Shown piece after piece: positions 23,322-31,594 of a stretch of DNA of 64,000 bases (positions are counted from its first letter, which is position 1; each line of letters starts with the position of its first letter). The DNA comes from Bacteroidota bacterium (lineage in GTDB: Bacteria; Bacteroidota; Bacteroidia; Chitinophagales; Chitinophagaceae): the NCBI GenBank assembly GCA_023386045.1, contig JAEWKK010000032.1, forward strand, positions 22,884 through 86,883. The letters run 5' to 3'. The position numbers and the translations under genes are program-made. The notes below the pieces were generated by a model. It ran no database searches. It was not told where the DNA came from and was given only the letters and a program-made list of their open reading frames with translations.

Positions 23322-25757
23322 ATGAAAGCCACGCTCCTTATTTTTTTCTCTCTTCTTGGCTTTGAACTCTTTGCGCAGGAAAATCCCGGATTGATCGTTG
23401 GCTCGGTGCTCGATGAAAAAAGTAGGGCACTTGAAGGCGCCACTGTTCAGCTGACTTCAATTGCTGACAGCTTACAAAGCAGGATGGTGCTGACTGATCC
23501 CAATGGAAGTTTCAGGATGGCGGGAATTCCTTTTGGTTATTACTGGCTCAAGGTTTCCTATGTAGGATATACAACCATGCGATTCGACAGCATTTATTTC
23601 AGGGAAGACCGTTATGATTTCAACATGCACGACATCGTTTTGAACTCCCAAAACGATTCCTCGAAAATGGAGGAGATCATTATTTACGCGGAGAAGCCGC
23701 TGATCCAGAGCAAGGATGGCAACATCACCTTCAATGCAGGTGAATCGGCCCTAAGCGCAGGAAGCAATGCCAGTGAATTGCTAACCAATGTGCCATTGGT
23801 TACGAAAGATCCTAGCGGTAAACTGCTGGTAAGAGGCAAGGAGCCAAAGATCCTGATAGACGACAAGCCCGTAGAGCTGAACCTGCAGCAGTTACAAGAC
23901 CTCCTGGAATCCATGCCGGGAAGTTCAGTGGAAAAGATAGAAGTGATGACCAATCCTCCGCCACAATACGCAAACGAACAGGGTGGTGTGATCAATATCG
24001 TTACTAAAAAAGGAACCATAGGAAAAACAGGAAGGATCTCTGTTTATGGAGGTACAAGAGGCGAGGCAGGGATGAATGGAAGTTTTAACTACAGGAAGCA
24101 GGGCTTTTCAGTGAACATCAATGCCGGAGCGGGCTATAACAATTTTGAAGGTCATGGTTATTCCAGGCGGGAAAATATTTATAAGGATTCTACCAATCAT
24201 TTCAATACCACGAACCAGTACCATAATAAAAACCTGCGGCCCAATTTCAGATCAAACATCAATTACGATATCAATAAGTTTCATTCACTGAACCTGGTTT
24301 TACAATACAACCAGAATGGTTTTGATAACAGGAACACAACAGAATACACCAACCTTGACCGCTTTGAAAATATCTACCGGCTCAGCCAGAGAACCATTCA
24401 GAGTTCCGGAGATAGTTATAATCCGCACCTGGGATTCAGCTATACAATCAAAACAAAAAAGCCTGGTGAATCATTCAGGATCATCAATGACCTGAGCTTT
24501 TCAAAATATCAAAATACCCGTGATTTTTACCAGCAGTTCTTCAATCCCGATCATAGTCCCAACGGGATTGATTCAACGCAGCAACAGGTCAATGAAACCC
24601 GGAGCAGGGGACATAATCTCAGGCTGAATTACGACTTGCCCTTCAGTAAATCAAGAACCTATCTTTCCTTTGGCAGTTTTTTTAACCGCTCCAGGTCTGA
24701 TGTGGATGTGAATGCCAGTTATCGTAAAAAGTCTGACAGTAGTTGGGCGCCACTGGATGCCCTGACGAATGATTTCCGTTTCCGTCAACAGGTCTTCAAC
24801 CTCCGGGGTTCGGTGAAGCAGGTATTCAAGGAAAACTTCAGTGCCACCATTGGCCTGAATGCGGAAAGAACCAGGATCCATTTTGATCTTTTTAAATCAG
24901 GCACTAAGGCAAATAATGAATACTGGAGCATGTTGCCTTTTGCTACCTTGAACCGCAACTGGAAAGAAGTTTTAAATCTTACTTTTTCTTACAGAAGGTC
25001 CATACGCAGACCTGGCATCAATGAGCTCAATCCTACCATCGATTTTTCAGATCCTTACAATATCCGTTTCGGTAATCCCGACCTCATGGCCTCAGCGGCT
25101 CACAATTTTGACCTGGTGGTGGGAAGAACCAATAAAAGTTTTTATGCCAACCTTGGACTGGGCTATAACATTGTGGAAGATATCTTCAGCCAGGTAAGAA
25201 GCCTGAAGAGTGGTGGCGTAACCGAGATCTCCTGGCAAAACATCAGCGGCAGAAAGGAATATGAACTTAGTACCTGGAGTGGCTATACCATCAACCGGTT
25301 CTGGAAAGTCAATCTCAGTGCCAGCTACAGCTACAATACCTATAGCGAGTTTGATAAAACGGTTAGAAAATTCAGAGACGGTGGTTCACTTACTTCCAAT
25401 TTCAACACCAACTACATCCTGAAAGAAATTTATACAGCAACCGGTAGCTTTACATTTAATCGCTTTGCCAATCCCCAGGGAAAAGTAAAAAGCAGCCTGA
25501 GTATGAATATTGGATTGCAGGCTAAGATGCTGCAGAAAAAACTGACTGTGACCCTGAACATTATTGATCCCTTCCTGCAACAGCAGAACAGAACGTTTAC
25601 TTACGGAACCAACTTCAACCTGGAAACTTATTCAACTACGGAAACCAGGAATTTCAGGCTTTCGCTTGGATATAATTTCTCCGCAAACAAGAAAAATAAA
25701 AAAGGTGCAAAGGAAGTGCACCGTGCAGTTGAACAGCTGAAAACTAAGAACCGCTAA
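23322..25757 (+). CDS. Outer-membrane beta-barrel protein with carboxypeptidase-regulatory domain
   Basis: The 811-residue protein has a signal peptide (MKATLLIFFSLLGFELFAQ), a CarboxypepD_reg-like beta sandwich (about 24-105), a TonB plug-like region with LLTNVPLVTKDPSGKLLVRG and GGVINIVTKKG, and a long barrel matching the OMP_b-brl_3 type (SFSYRRSIRRPGINELNP). The tail is Lys-rich. Such proteins probably take up or sense a nutrient with TonB, but no TonB box was verified and the ligand is unknown. The 3' end overlaps the convergent 173-residue gene by 14 nt. Confidence 0.88.
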   Translation: MKATLLIFFSLLGFELFAQENPGLIVGSVLDEKSRALEGATVQLTSIADSLQSRMVLTDPNGSFRMAGIPFGYYWLKVSYVGYTTMRFDSIYFREDRYDFNMHDIVLNSQNDSSKMEEIIIYAEKPLIQSKDGNITFNAGESALSAGSNASELLTNVPLVTKDPSGKLLVRGKEPKILIDDKPVELNLQQLQDLLESMPGSSVEKIEVMTNPPPQYANEQGGVINIVTKKGTIGKTGRISVYGGTRGEAGMNGSFNYRKQGFSVNINAGAGYNNFEGHGYSRRENIYKDSTNHFNTTNQYHNKNLRPNFRSNINYDINKFHSLNLVLQYNQNGFDNRNTTEYTNLDRFENIYRLSQRTIQSSGDSYNPHLGFSYTIKTKKPGESFRIINDLSFSKYQNTRDFYQQFFNPDHSPNGIDSTQQQVNETRSRGHNLRLNYDLPFSKSRTYLSFGSFFNRSRSDVDVNASYRKKSDSSWAPLDALTNDFRFRQQVFNLRGSVKQVFKENFSATIGLNAERTRIHFDLFKSGTKANNEYWSMLPFATLNRNWKEVLNLTFSYRRSIRRPGINELNPTIDFSDPYNIRFGNPDLMASAAHNFDLVVGRTNKSFYANLGLGYNIVEDIFSQVRSLKSGGVTEISWQNISGRKEYELSTWSGYTINRFWKVNLSASYSYNTYSEFDKTVRKFRDGGSLTSNFNTNYILKEIYTATGSFTFNRFANPQGKVKSSLSMNIGLQAKMLQKKLTVTLNIIDPFLQQQNRTFTYGTNFNLETYSTTETRNFRLSLGYNFSANKKNKKGAKEVHRAVEQLKTKNR

Positions 25758-26265
25758 CCGTATTCAGTTTTACTTTAGAAGCGATCCAGCTTTGCTTAAC
25801 AGGAATGATCCAGTTGTTATCCAGGTCTGCCTTGGTAACGATCATATTGTTGAAGTAAAGACTCTCTTCATTGATGAATCCATTTTCAAAAGCATAGGGA
25901 AGCTGGTTCATCGGGAGTACCTGAACTCTATCCTTCACCACAAAAGCCAGGTTGGTACGGTTGAACAGATCAACACCGTATTTCTTTTCAAGTTCCTTGA
26001 TGAATCTCATGGAAGCATCTGTGCTGCATCCACCAACAGTGGTTTGCGTTTCATCGGCCATGAGGATAATAAACTGACCGAAAAAAAGCTGTCCGAAGGC
26101 TTTTACTTTATCACCATGCGAAACCCATTCAGCCGTAAAGGCATTCAGGAGTTCTTCAATTTCGAGCGCTTCGGAAATAGTGAACAGGCGACTGCTTTGG
26201 TAGATCCACACTTTACTTTTTGGAGAAAAATCAGAAGGCAGGAGATGTCTATATTCGAAATTCAT
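25744..26265 (-). CDS. Conserved hypothetical protein
   Basis: The 173-residue soluble protein contains HLLPSDFSPKSKVWIYQSSR, a DETQTTVGGCSTDASM core, and DLFNRTNLAFVV. Proteins of this type are found in Bacteroidota and are often labelled ABC transporter ATPase, but no Walker A motif is present, so I do not adopt that name. The Gly-Gly-Cys-Ser core could be functional. It has its own promoter-like element at 26295. Confidence 0.75.
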   Translation of the reverse strand: MNFEYRHLLPSDFSPKSKVWIYQSSRLFTISEALEIEELLNAFTAEWVSHGDKVKAFGQLFFGQFIILMADETQTTVGGCSTDASMRFIKELEKKYGVDLFNRTNLAFVVKDRVQVLPMNQLPYAFENGFINEESLYFNNMIVTKADLDNNWIIPVKQSWIASKVKLNTVSGS

Positions 26266-26294
26266 AATTGGATTGTTGGGGTTAAATCAATGCG

Positions 26295-26302
26295 CAAATT
26301 TA
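26295..26302 (-). promoter_or_regulatory. -7 element TAAATTTG
   Basis: It matches TAnnTTTG on the minus strand, 29 nt before the ATG of the 173-residue gene. No clear -33 element is seen. Confidence 0.5.
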
Positions 26303-26402
26303 CCCAACCATGAATCAAAAATTGTTGACTTTCCAAAAAAACTAACAATTCTGCAACGGTTGATTGAATTTCCCTAATGCAGTATTTCAGAAGAAGAATA
26401 TT

Positions 26403-26575
26403 TGTTGACCAGCTTCAGTAATACTATGAGCTTTGGTTGTGTCACTCACTTCAACTTCCTGTACAAGAATCACCAAATGAAGTTCACCTAATGCTGAATA
26501 TCATTCGGGACGTACAAGTGAGTGACACAAGGAACGTTGAATTTAGCAGTTAAGCCGGAAATAAAAAATACCAGA
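26403..26575. repeat. GTGTCACTCACTT elements, copies 3 and 4 in inverted pair
   Basis: Copy 3 (plus, about 26403-26463) and copy 4 (minus, about 26511-26575) face each other. The arms TTGTGTCACTCACTT (26437-26451) and AAGTGAGTGACACAA (26516-26530) are perfect inverted repeats, 64 nt apart. Both keep the 29-nt spacing from C(A/G)GCT. Opposite strands read VQEVEVSDTTKAHS and DVQVSDTRNVEFSS followed by stops. No intact gene lies in 26266-26615. Confidence 0.78.
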
Positions 26576-26615
26576 AAAACCTGGATCACTATTTACATGT
26601 TGTTGGTAAAAGCAA

Positions 26616-27395
26616 TTATTTCATACTCGCGGCAACCAGTTCAGCCACATCCATTACTGTTACATCAGATTCTTTTTCAGCAGCCTTAACTCCATCCGAA
26701 AGCATGGTATTGCAATAGGGACAGGCTGAGGCAACAATATTGGAACCCGTATCAATGGCTTCATTGGCCCTGTCGAGGTTGATCCTGGTAGTTCCTTTTT
26801 CTTCTTCCTTCCACATCTGTGCTCCGCCTGCACCGCAGCAGAAACCTTTCTTACCGCAACGTTTCATTTCAACCAGCTCCGCATCCAGCGCTTCCAGTAC
26901 TTTGCGTGGTGCTTCGTAGATGCCATTGGCCCTTCCCAGATAACAGCTGTCGTGATAAGTAACCTTTTTCCCTTTGAAAACTGTGTCGTCATTCATCACG
27001 ATCCTTCCTTCATCTATCAGCTGCTGCAAAAAAACTGTATGATGAACCACCTCATAATTGCCACCCAGCTCAGGGTATTCATTCTTGAAAATATTAAAGC
27101 AGTGAGGACAGGTGGTCACAATTTTTTTGATGCCATACATATTCAGGGTCTGTATGTTCTGCCAGGCCATCATTTGGAAAAGAAATTCGTTGCCGGCCCT
27201 GCGTGCAGGATCTCCTGTGCACATTTCTTCTTTTCCAAGAATGGCATAGTTGTAACCTACTTTATCAAGAATGGAGGCAAATGCCTTTGTGATCTTTTGT
27301 GCCCTTGCGTCGAAGCTGCCGGCACAACCTACCCAGAACAGTATGTCGGGAGTTTCACCGGAAGCCATCAGTTCAGCCATTGTTCTTACTTTCAT
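26616..27395 (-). CDS. Iron-sulfur CCG-domain protein (heterodisulfide-reductase/LutA-like)
   Basis: The 259-residue soluble protein carries two CCG-type modules: VGCAGSFD with TTCPHCFNIFKNEY, and HDSCYLGR with KRCGKKGFCCGAGGAQMW and ACPYCNTMLSDG. These Cys sets bind unusual [4Fe-4S] clusters in HdrB, GlcF and LutA. The likely electron-transfer partner is the membrane iron-sulfur protein at 39379-40704. Such pairs are usually adjacent in Bacteroidota but are separated here by the cbb3 cluster and others. The substrate is not known. Confidence 0.87.
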   Translation of the reverse strand: MKVRTMAELMASGETPDILFWVGCAGSFDARAQKITKAFASILDKVGYNYAILGKEEMCTGDPARRAGNEFLFQMMAWQNIQTLNMYGIKKIVTTCPHCFNIFKNEYPELGGNYEVVHHTVFLQQLIDEGRIVMNDDTVFKGKKVTYHDSCYLGRANGIYEAPRKVLEALDAELVEMKRCGKKGFCCGAGGAQMWKEEEKGTTRINLDRANEAIDTGSNIVASACPYCNTMLSDGVKAAEKESDVTVMDVAELVAASMK

Positions 27396-27405
27396 AAGTC
27401 AGGTA

Positions 27406-27879
27406 TTAAAACCATGGAGAGGAAGTGATAACGATGATCGCGATGATCAGCAGTATCAGGGTTGTGGCCCCAGCAACCAGTCCTATGATTCCTTTAGTAT
27501 TTGAATTTCCTTTTATTGATTTTGCTCCAAAGATAACGGCAAGTATGGCAGCCGGAATAGCAACTATTCCTAAGTAAGGGATAAAGAGTAATCCTATGCT
27601 TGCCAATCCCAGTATCAGGGACATTGTTGCCTGTTGTTTTTGTTTGGGTGTAAAGCTCTCTTCATCAGATAACTTTTTCAGTTTCTTTTTCATCATCAAA
27701 AAACTGATCTTCTGTCCCAGCGTCATTTTCTTCCCGGTGATCTTTTCAACCATTTTTACATTCAGGTTTTTCAGGTCCAGGGCAGGCCGCGGTTCTTCTG
27801 CAAATGCAGGAGAGGTGGCAGCAATGGAAGTGAAAGAAAAGAAAAAAGCAAGCAGTAGTAATAGGGAAGATTTCAGCAT
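27406..27879 (-). CDS. DUF4190-like membrane protein with signal peptide
   Basis: The start is ATG 27879, giving MLKSSLLLLLAFFFSF; the longer frame uses TTG 27897. The 157-residue product has a cleavable or anchoring N-terminus, a basic middle (MMKKKLKKLSDEE), and two long Gly/Ile-rich helices near the C-terminus (LILGLASIGLLFIPYLG and GIIGLVAGATTLILLI). This fits DUF4190-type small membrane proteins of unknown role. It ends 10 nt before the CCG protein starts, so the two may be co-transcribed. Confidence 0.75.
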   Translation of the reverse strand: MLKSSLLLLLAFFFSFTSIAATSPAFAEEPRPALDLKNLNVKMVEKITGKKMTLGQKISFLMMKKKLKKLSDEESFTPKQKQQATMSLILGLASIGLLFIPYLGIVAIPAAILAVIFGAKSIKGNSNTKGIIGLVAGATTLILLIIAIIVITSSPWF

Positions 27880-27924
27880 GCAGGCTAGTTTGTTCAAATG
27901 TAGTTATTTCAGCAGTATATCAAT

Positions 27925-27932
27925 TATTTTTG
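27925..27932 (+). promoter_or_regulatory. -7 element TATTTTTG, 7 nt before ATG
   Basis: TATTTTTG is followed by CCGGCTT and the ATG at 27940, giving a predicted leader of only a few bases. Confidence 0.45.
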
Positions 27933-27939
27933 CCGGCTT

Positions 27940-28995
27940 ATGAAGTGGAAGAGTTTTTGGGAAAAAGCAGGCAACTGGGAGTTGTGGCCATTCAAGCTCC
28001 GATATTTTTTAATCAGCCCGGTTTGGATCTGGTATTGCATCCGTTCTGGCTCTCCCTGGTTTTTTTCTTCTTCCAATCCCACGCTCACTTTTGGCGGCTT
28101 TGAAGGCGAGGGCAAAAAAGAAATGTACGAGCTGCTGCCAACAGAATTTTATCCCAAAACCATTTATATAAGACCTTCCGACAAATTTGAAGAACTGATA
28201 AAGATGGTGAACAGCCACGGCTTCCAATATCCGTTTGTTGTCAAGCCCGACGTAGGCATGAAAGGTTTATTGTTCAGAAAGATCGACAGTGAAAAGGAAC
28301 TAAAATTCTATCATGAAAAAAACGTGGTGGAATATATCATCCAGGACCTGGTAGACTATCCCCTCGAAGTAAGTGTGTTTTATTACCGATATCCTGATCA
28401 GCAGAAAGGAGTGATCTCCGGTTTCATACAAAAAGAACTGATGGATGTTTTTGGTGATGGCGAGAATAATTTATGGGAACTGATCATGCGTCATCCAAAA
28501 GCAAAACACCGTCCCGAGGAAATGCGCATCAAGCACGAAGCTAACCTGCAAATGGTGCTGCCCAAGGGTGAGAGATATATCCTGACCTATGCTGCCAACC
28601 TGAATCGCGGTGCAAGGTTCACTAATCTTCATTCTTTTATTGATGATGATCTGTTGCGCATTTTTGATGAGATCAGTCACCGTGCACAATTTTATTATGG
28701 CAGGTATGATATCAAATGCGCTTCGATAGAAGACCTGAAAAAAGGAAAAAACTTTTCCATTCTTGAATTCAATGGCAGCGGTGCAGAGCCCAACCATGTT
28801 TACAATTCAGGGTTTACACTATTTGAGGCTTACGGGGTTTTCCTTCATCACTGGAAAGTGCTATACCGCATCTCAAAATATAATAAGGAGAACGGGATAC
28901 CTTATTGGCCAACGATGAAGGGATGGAAATTTTTGAAGGAAGCAAAAAAGCACCTGGAAATTCTTGAAAGAGCAGATACAGAAATTTTAGTTTAA
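27940..28995 (+). CDS. ATP-grasp family protein (D-Ala-D-Ala ligase-like)
   Basis: The 351-residue protein has an unusual aromatic N-terminus (WELWPFKLRYFLISPVWIWY) that may sit at the membrane. An ATP-grasp core follows: FQYPFVVKPDVGMKG, EYIIQDLVDYPLEVSVFYYR, then the metal-binding strand FSILEFNGSGAEPNH. ATP-grasp enzymes ligate a carboxylate to an amine or thiol through an acyl phosphate. The substrate is unknown. It precedes a LysE-type exporter by 9 nt, so the product may be exported by it (inference). Confidence 0.8.
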   Translation: MKWKSFWEKAGNWELWPFKLRYFLISPVWIWYCIRSGSPWFFSSSNPTLTFGGFEGEGKKEMYELLPTEFYPKTIYIRPSDKFEELIKMVNSHGFQYPFVVKPDVGMKGLLFRKIDSEKELKFYHEKNVVEYIIQDLVDYPLEVSVFYYRYPDQQKGVISGFIQKELMDVFGDGENNLWELIMRHPKAKHRPEEMRIKHEANLQMVLPKGERYILTYAANLNRGARFTNLHSFIDDDLLRIFDEISHRAQFYYGRYDIKCASIEDLKKGKNFSILEFNGSGAEPNHVYNSGFTLFEAYGVFLHHWKVLYRISKYNKENGIPYWPTMKGWKFLKEAKKHLEILERADTEILV

Positions 28996-29004
28996 TTCGC
29001 ACTG

Positions 29005-29730
29005 ATGCCTAAACTGTTTAAAATTTTTCTAACCGGCATGCTGATCAGTTTTTTGGGTTCTCTTCCCCTGGGTACCCTGAACATTGCCGCCATGCAGATC
29101 GCTATTTCCGACGGCATCAAACCTGCCATTCTTTTTTCCCTGGGATCGCTGACAGCAGAAGTGGTTTATGTAAGAATATCACTCGTAGCCATGGACTGGG
29201 TGCGCAAACAGCACAGACTTTTTAAAATACTTGAATGGGTAACGCTATTGGTGGTAACTGCTCTTGCGGTTTCTTCTTTTTATGCTGCATTGCATCCCAG
29301 TGTTGAAGAGAATGTGATCCTGAGCAGCAAGGTTCATCGTTATTTTTTAGGACTTGGCATGAGCGCCGTGAATCCTGTACAGATACCCTTCTGGTTTGGA
29401 TGGAGCACAGTATTGTTTACCAAAGGTGTTTTATTGCCCAAGAACAGTCATTATAACTTGTACATTGTTGGTATTGGACTGGGAACGTTAATCGGCAACT
29501 GTCTTTTTATTTTTGGAGGAAGGATCATTGCAGATAAAATTAATAATAACCAGGGCGTGCTGAACTGGGTGATTGGGGGCATTTTTGCCATTACCGCGCT
29601 GATACAATTGTATAAAATAATTAGCAAGAAAGACGCCCACCATCACCTCGAAAATCCTGAAGAGCTGACACATAAGATCGAAGAGCAGTACGAAAAAATG
29701 GAAACACTTGAGAAAAAGCCAAATAAATAG
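29005..29730 (+). CDS. LysE/RhtB-family exporter
   Basis: The 241-residue protein has about six helices. The family signature near the N-terminus is LGSLPLGTLNIAAMQIAISDG, with a second conserved loop AVNPVQIPFWFGWS before helix 4. The C-terminus is charged and cytosolic (HHHLENPEELTHK). LysE proteins export amino acids or related small molecules. It follows the ATP-grasp gene closely. Confidence 0.85.
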   Translation: MPKLFKIFLTGMLISFLGSLPLGTLNIAAMQIAISDGIKPAILFSLGSLTAEVVYVRISLVAMDWVRKQHRLFKILEWVTLLVVTALAVSSFYAALHPSVEENVILSSKVHRYFLGLGMSAVNPVQIPFWFGWSTVLFTKGVLLPKNSHYNLYIVGIGLGTLIGNCLFIFGGRIIADKINNNQGVLNWVIGGIFAITALIQLYKIISKKDAHHHLENPEELTHKIEEQYEKMETLEKKPNK

Positions 29731-29776
29731 ACAGATTACAGTTATAAAAAAGAAGAACAATTAAACTATAGTAAAT

Positions 29777-30271
29777 ATGCTAAACCAATCTTTAATTGCA
29801 GAAATAAAACAGGAAGGCGCACAAACAAAAAGAATGCTGGAAGCAGTTCCATTTGACAATCCAACCTGGAAGCCGCATGAAAAGTCCATGACCCTTTCCA
29901 GGCTGGCCACTCATAGTGCTGAAATCCCAGCATGGATTTCCAGGATTGTCAACCTCCCTGAGTTTGACATGAACACAGTTCCTTTGAAGAAACATGAATG
30001 CAGCAGCCGTGAAGAATTGTTGGCTCTTCATGATAAAAATATCGAACAGGCCATTAACGATCTGCAAAAAGCAGATGATGCTGCGCTGATGACACCCTGG
30101 ACATTTAAAAGAGGAGAGCAGGTGATTTTCCAGCTACCACGAATTGTAGCCATACGAACAATAGGGATGAATCATTTACTTCATCACCGTGGACAGTTGT
30201 CAGTTTATTTGCGATTGCTGAATGCTAAAGTTCCGGGCATGTATGGTCCGAGTGCGGATGATATGAGTTGA
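29777..30271 (+). CDS. DinB-family protein
   Basis: The 164-residue four-helix bundle has the DinB metal triad suggested by H46 (ATHSAEIP) and H133/H137 (MNHLLHHRGQL). DinB/YfiT proteins are metal-dependent, often thiol-S-transferases using bacillithiol-like cofactors; the reaction here is unassigned. It is the third gene of a same-strand set after the LysE exporter, and converges on the TauE/SafE-like gene. Confidence 0.88.
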   Translation: MLNQSLIAEIKQEGAQTKRMLEAVPFDNPTWKPHEKSMTLSRLATHSAEIPAWISRIVNLPEFDMNTVPLKKHECSSREELLALHDKNIEQAINDLQKADDAALMTPWTFKRGEQVIFQLPRIVAIRTIGMNHLLHHRGQLSVYLRLLNAKVPGMYGPSADDMS

Positions 30272-30312
30272 TATTTCAGTTCAATTCTTTTGTACAAAGT
30301 ATATAGGTCTGA

Positions 30313-31023
30313 TCAATGGCAAATGACTTCAACACCAGCAACAGGCAGGGAAGGACTGATGTATGGGATGCCAAGACTAAGTCCGCGCAAAACAAGCAGG
30401 ACCGCCATCATCATCATAAATACAGGAACGATTTTACGAAGCCTGAAACGGAATTGCTGGTTCAATAGCGATCCAAAAAATACGGCAGCAAACATGGCAG
30501 GAAAGGTTCCCAAACCAAAAAAAGCCATGAATAAACTGCCACTCAGTGCCGAGCCGGTGAGAAAGGAAGAGGTGATGGCAATATAAACCATTCCACAGGG
30601 CAGCAGGCCATTCAGCATGCCGATCCCAAAAATCGAACTGTAATTTTTGATGTATAGCAGTTTGCTCAATGCCAGCCTTAATTTCATCATAGGCTTGTTG
30701 ACGGCAGCAGAAAAATGCGAGGAGTGCTTGTAAGAAGCCGGCAACAATAAATAAAGCAGGATGAGTACACCAAAACTTACAGAAAGTATATTCTGGAGCT
30801 GAGGTGAAAAAAGAAACTCACCTGCAAGTCCCAATATCAATCCTAAAAGTGCATAAGTCAGGATACGACCTGTGTTATACAACAAGCCACCAAGCAATCT
30901 TCCGCCTGTACCTCTTTGAGCCATGGGCAGGGCAAGGGCCAGCGGTCCGCACATGCCAATGCAATGCAGGCTGCCAATGGCACCCATGAGAAATGCTGTT
31001 CCTATGATTTCAGCTGTGGCCAT
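30313..31023 (-). CDS. TauE/SafE-like membrane protein of the cbb3 cluster
   Basis: The 236-residue protein has about six helices. The N-terminus holds the metal-binding-looking motif GSLHCIGMCGPLALALP, and a mirrored half contains GMLNGLLPCGMVYIAI. This HCxGMCG subgroup of the sulfite exporter family is regularly linked to cbb3 oxidase genes in Bacteroidota and may handle copper or a thiol during oxidase assembly (inference). Its ATG overlaps the fixH stop by 1 nt (TGATG). It is the last gene of the cluster. Confidence 0.82.
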   Translation of the reverse strand: MATAEIIGTAFLMGAIGSLHCIGMCGPLALALPMAQRGTGGRLLGGLLYNTGRILTYALLGLILGLAGEFLFSPQLQNILSVSFGVLILLYLLLPASYKHSSHFSAAVNKPMMKLRLALSKLLYIKNYSSIFGIGMLNGLLPCGMVYIAITSSFLTGSALSGSLFMAFFGLGTFPAMFAAVFFGSLLNQQFRFRLRKIVPVFMMMMAVLLVLRGLSLGIPYISPSLPVAGVEVICH

Positions 31024-31460
31024 CAGAGAAAGATCTTTTTTTCGTAAAAAAATTGCTGGCCTTCCATTTCCCAGGAAAGCTTAAGATCATACATGCCATT
31101 TGCCTGCGCAGGAAGCTGCATATCATAACGTCCATTACTGATAGTGAAGTCCTGCCTGATATCCTTTGTTTCATCTGAAGGCCTGTAGAGATAACACTGA
31201 CCTTTTAATTCTTTTCCATTCAGTTCAGCAGGAAAATCAATGCTTAATTGTCCGGGAGTATGATTGATCACCGGAAGAGAAGAAAGTTTTGAAACCCTTT
31301 CTTTCTGGTCGATCACTTCCTGGTATTTTAATTCCTGTTCATAATAATTTTCTGTAACCATATCGTACTTCTCACCACTTGCCTTGAATACAAGGAACAT
31401 GATGCCTGCCACAAAGGCCAGGTAAACGATCAGTATTTTATATCCCCAGTTGATTTTCAT
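31023..31460 (-). CDS. FixH/CcoH-like protein
   Basis: The 145-residue protein has one N-terminal helix (YKILIVYLAFVAGIMFLVF) and a periplasmic beta domain (SKLSSLPVINHTPGQLSIDF, and WEMEGQQFFYEKKIFL at the end). FixH/CcoH is needed for stable cbb3 oxidase. It is coupled to the TauE/SafE-like gene and separated from ccoG by a repeat-filled gap. Confidence 0.82.
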   Translation of the reverse strand: MKINWGYKILIVYLAFVAGIMFLVFKASGEKYDMVTENYYEQELKYQEVIDQKERVSKLSSLPVINHTPGQLSIDFPAELNGKELKGQCYLYRPSDETKDIRQDFTISNGRYDMQLPAQANGMYDLKLSWEMEGQQFFYEKKIFL

Positions 31461-31465
31461 GTTGT

Positions 31466-31543
31466 TTAGTTCAGGGTTAATAGTTCATAGTTCAGGGTTA
31501 ATAGTTCATAGTTCATAGTTTCCGCCTTCTGTGCACTGCAGCT
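31466..31543. repeat. AGTTCATAG/AGGGTTA word array inside the cbb3 cluster
   Basis: Alternating TAGTTCAGGGTTAA and TAGTTCATAG words are followed by TTCATAGTTTCCGCCTTC and TGCAGCT (31512-31543). The latter block matches the reverse complement of 63802-63833 at about 28 of 32 positions. It lies between fixH and ccoG. Confidence 0.7.
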
Positions 31544-31594
31544 ACTACGATAAAGCATAGTTCACAGTTGGTGCAGGTGGCATACCACTAATAA

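Noticed and set aside
25744..26265. Naming the 173-residue protein an ABC transporter ATPase
   Set aside because: No Walker A, Walker B or signature motif is visible.
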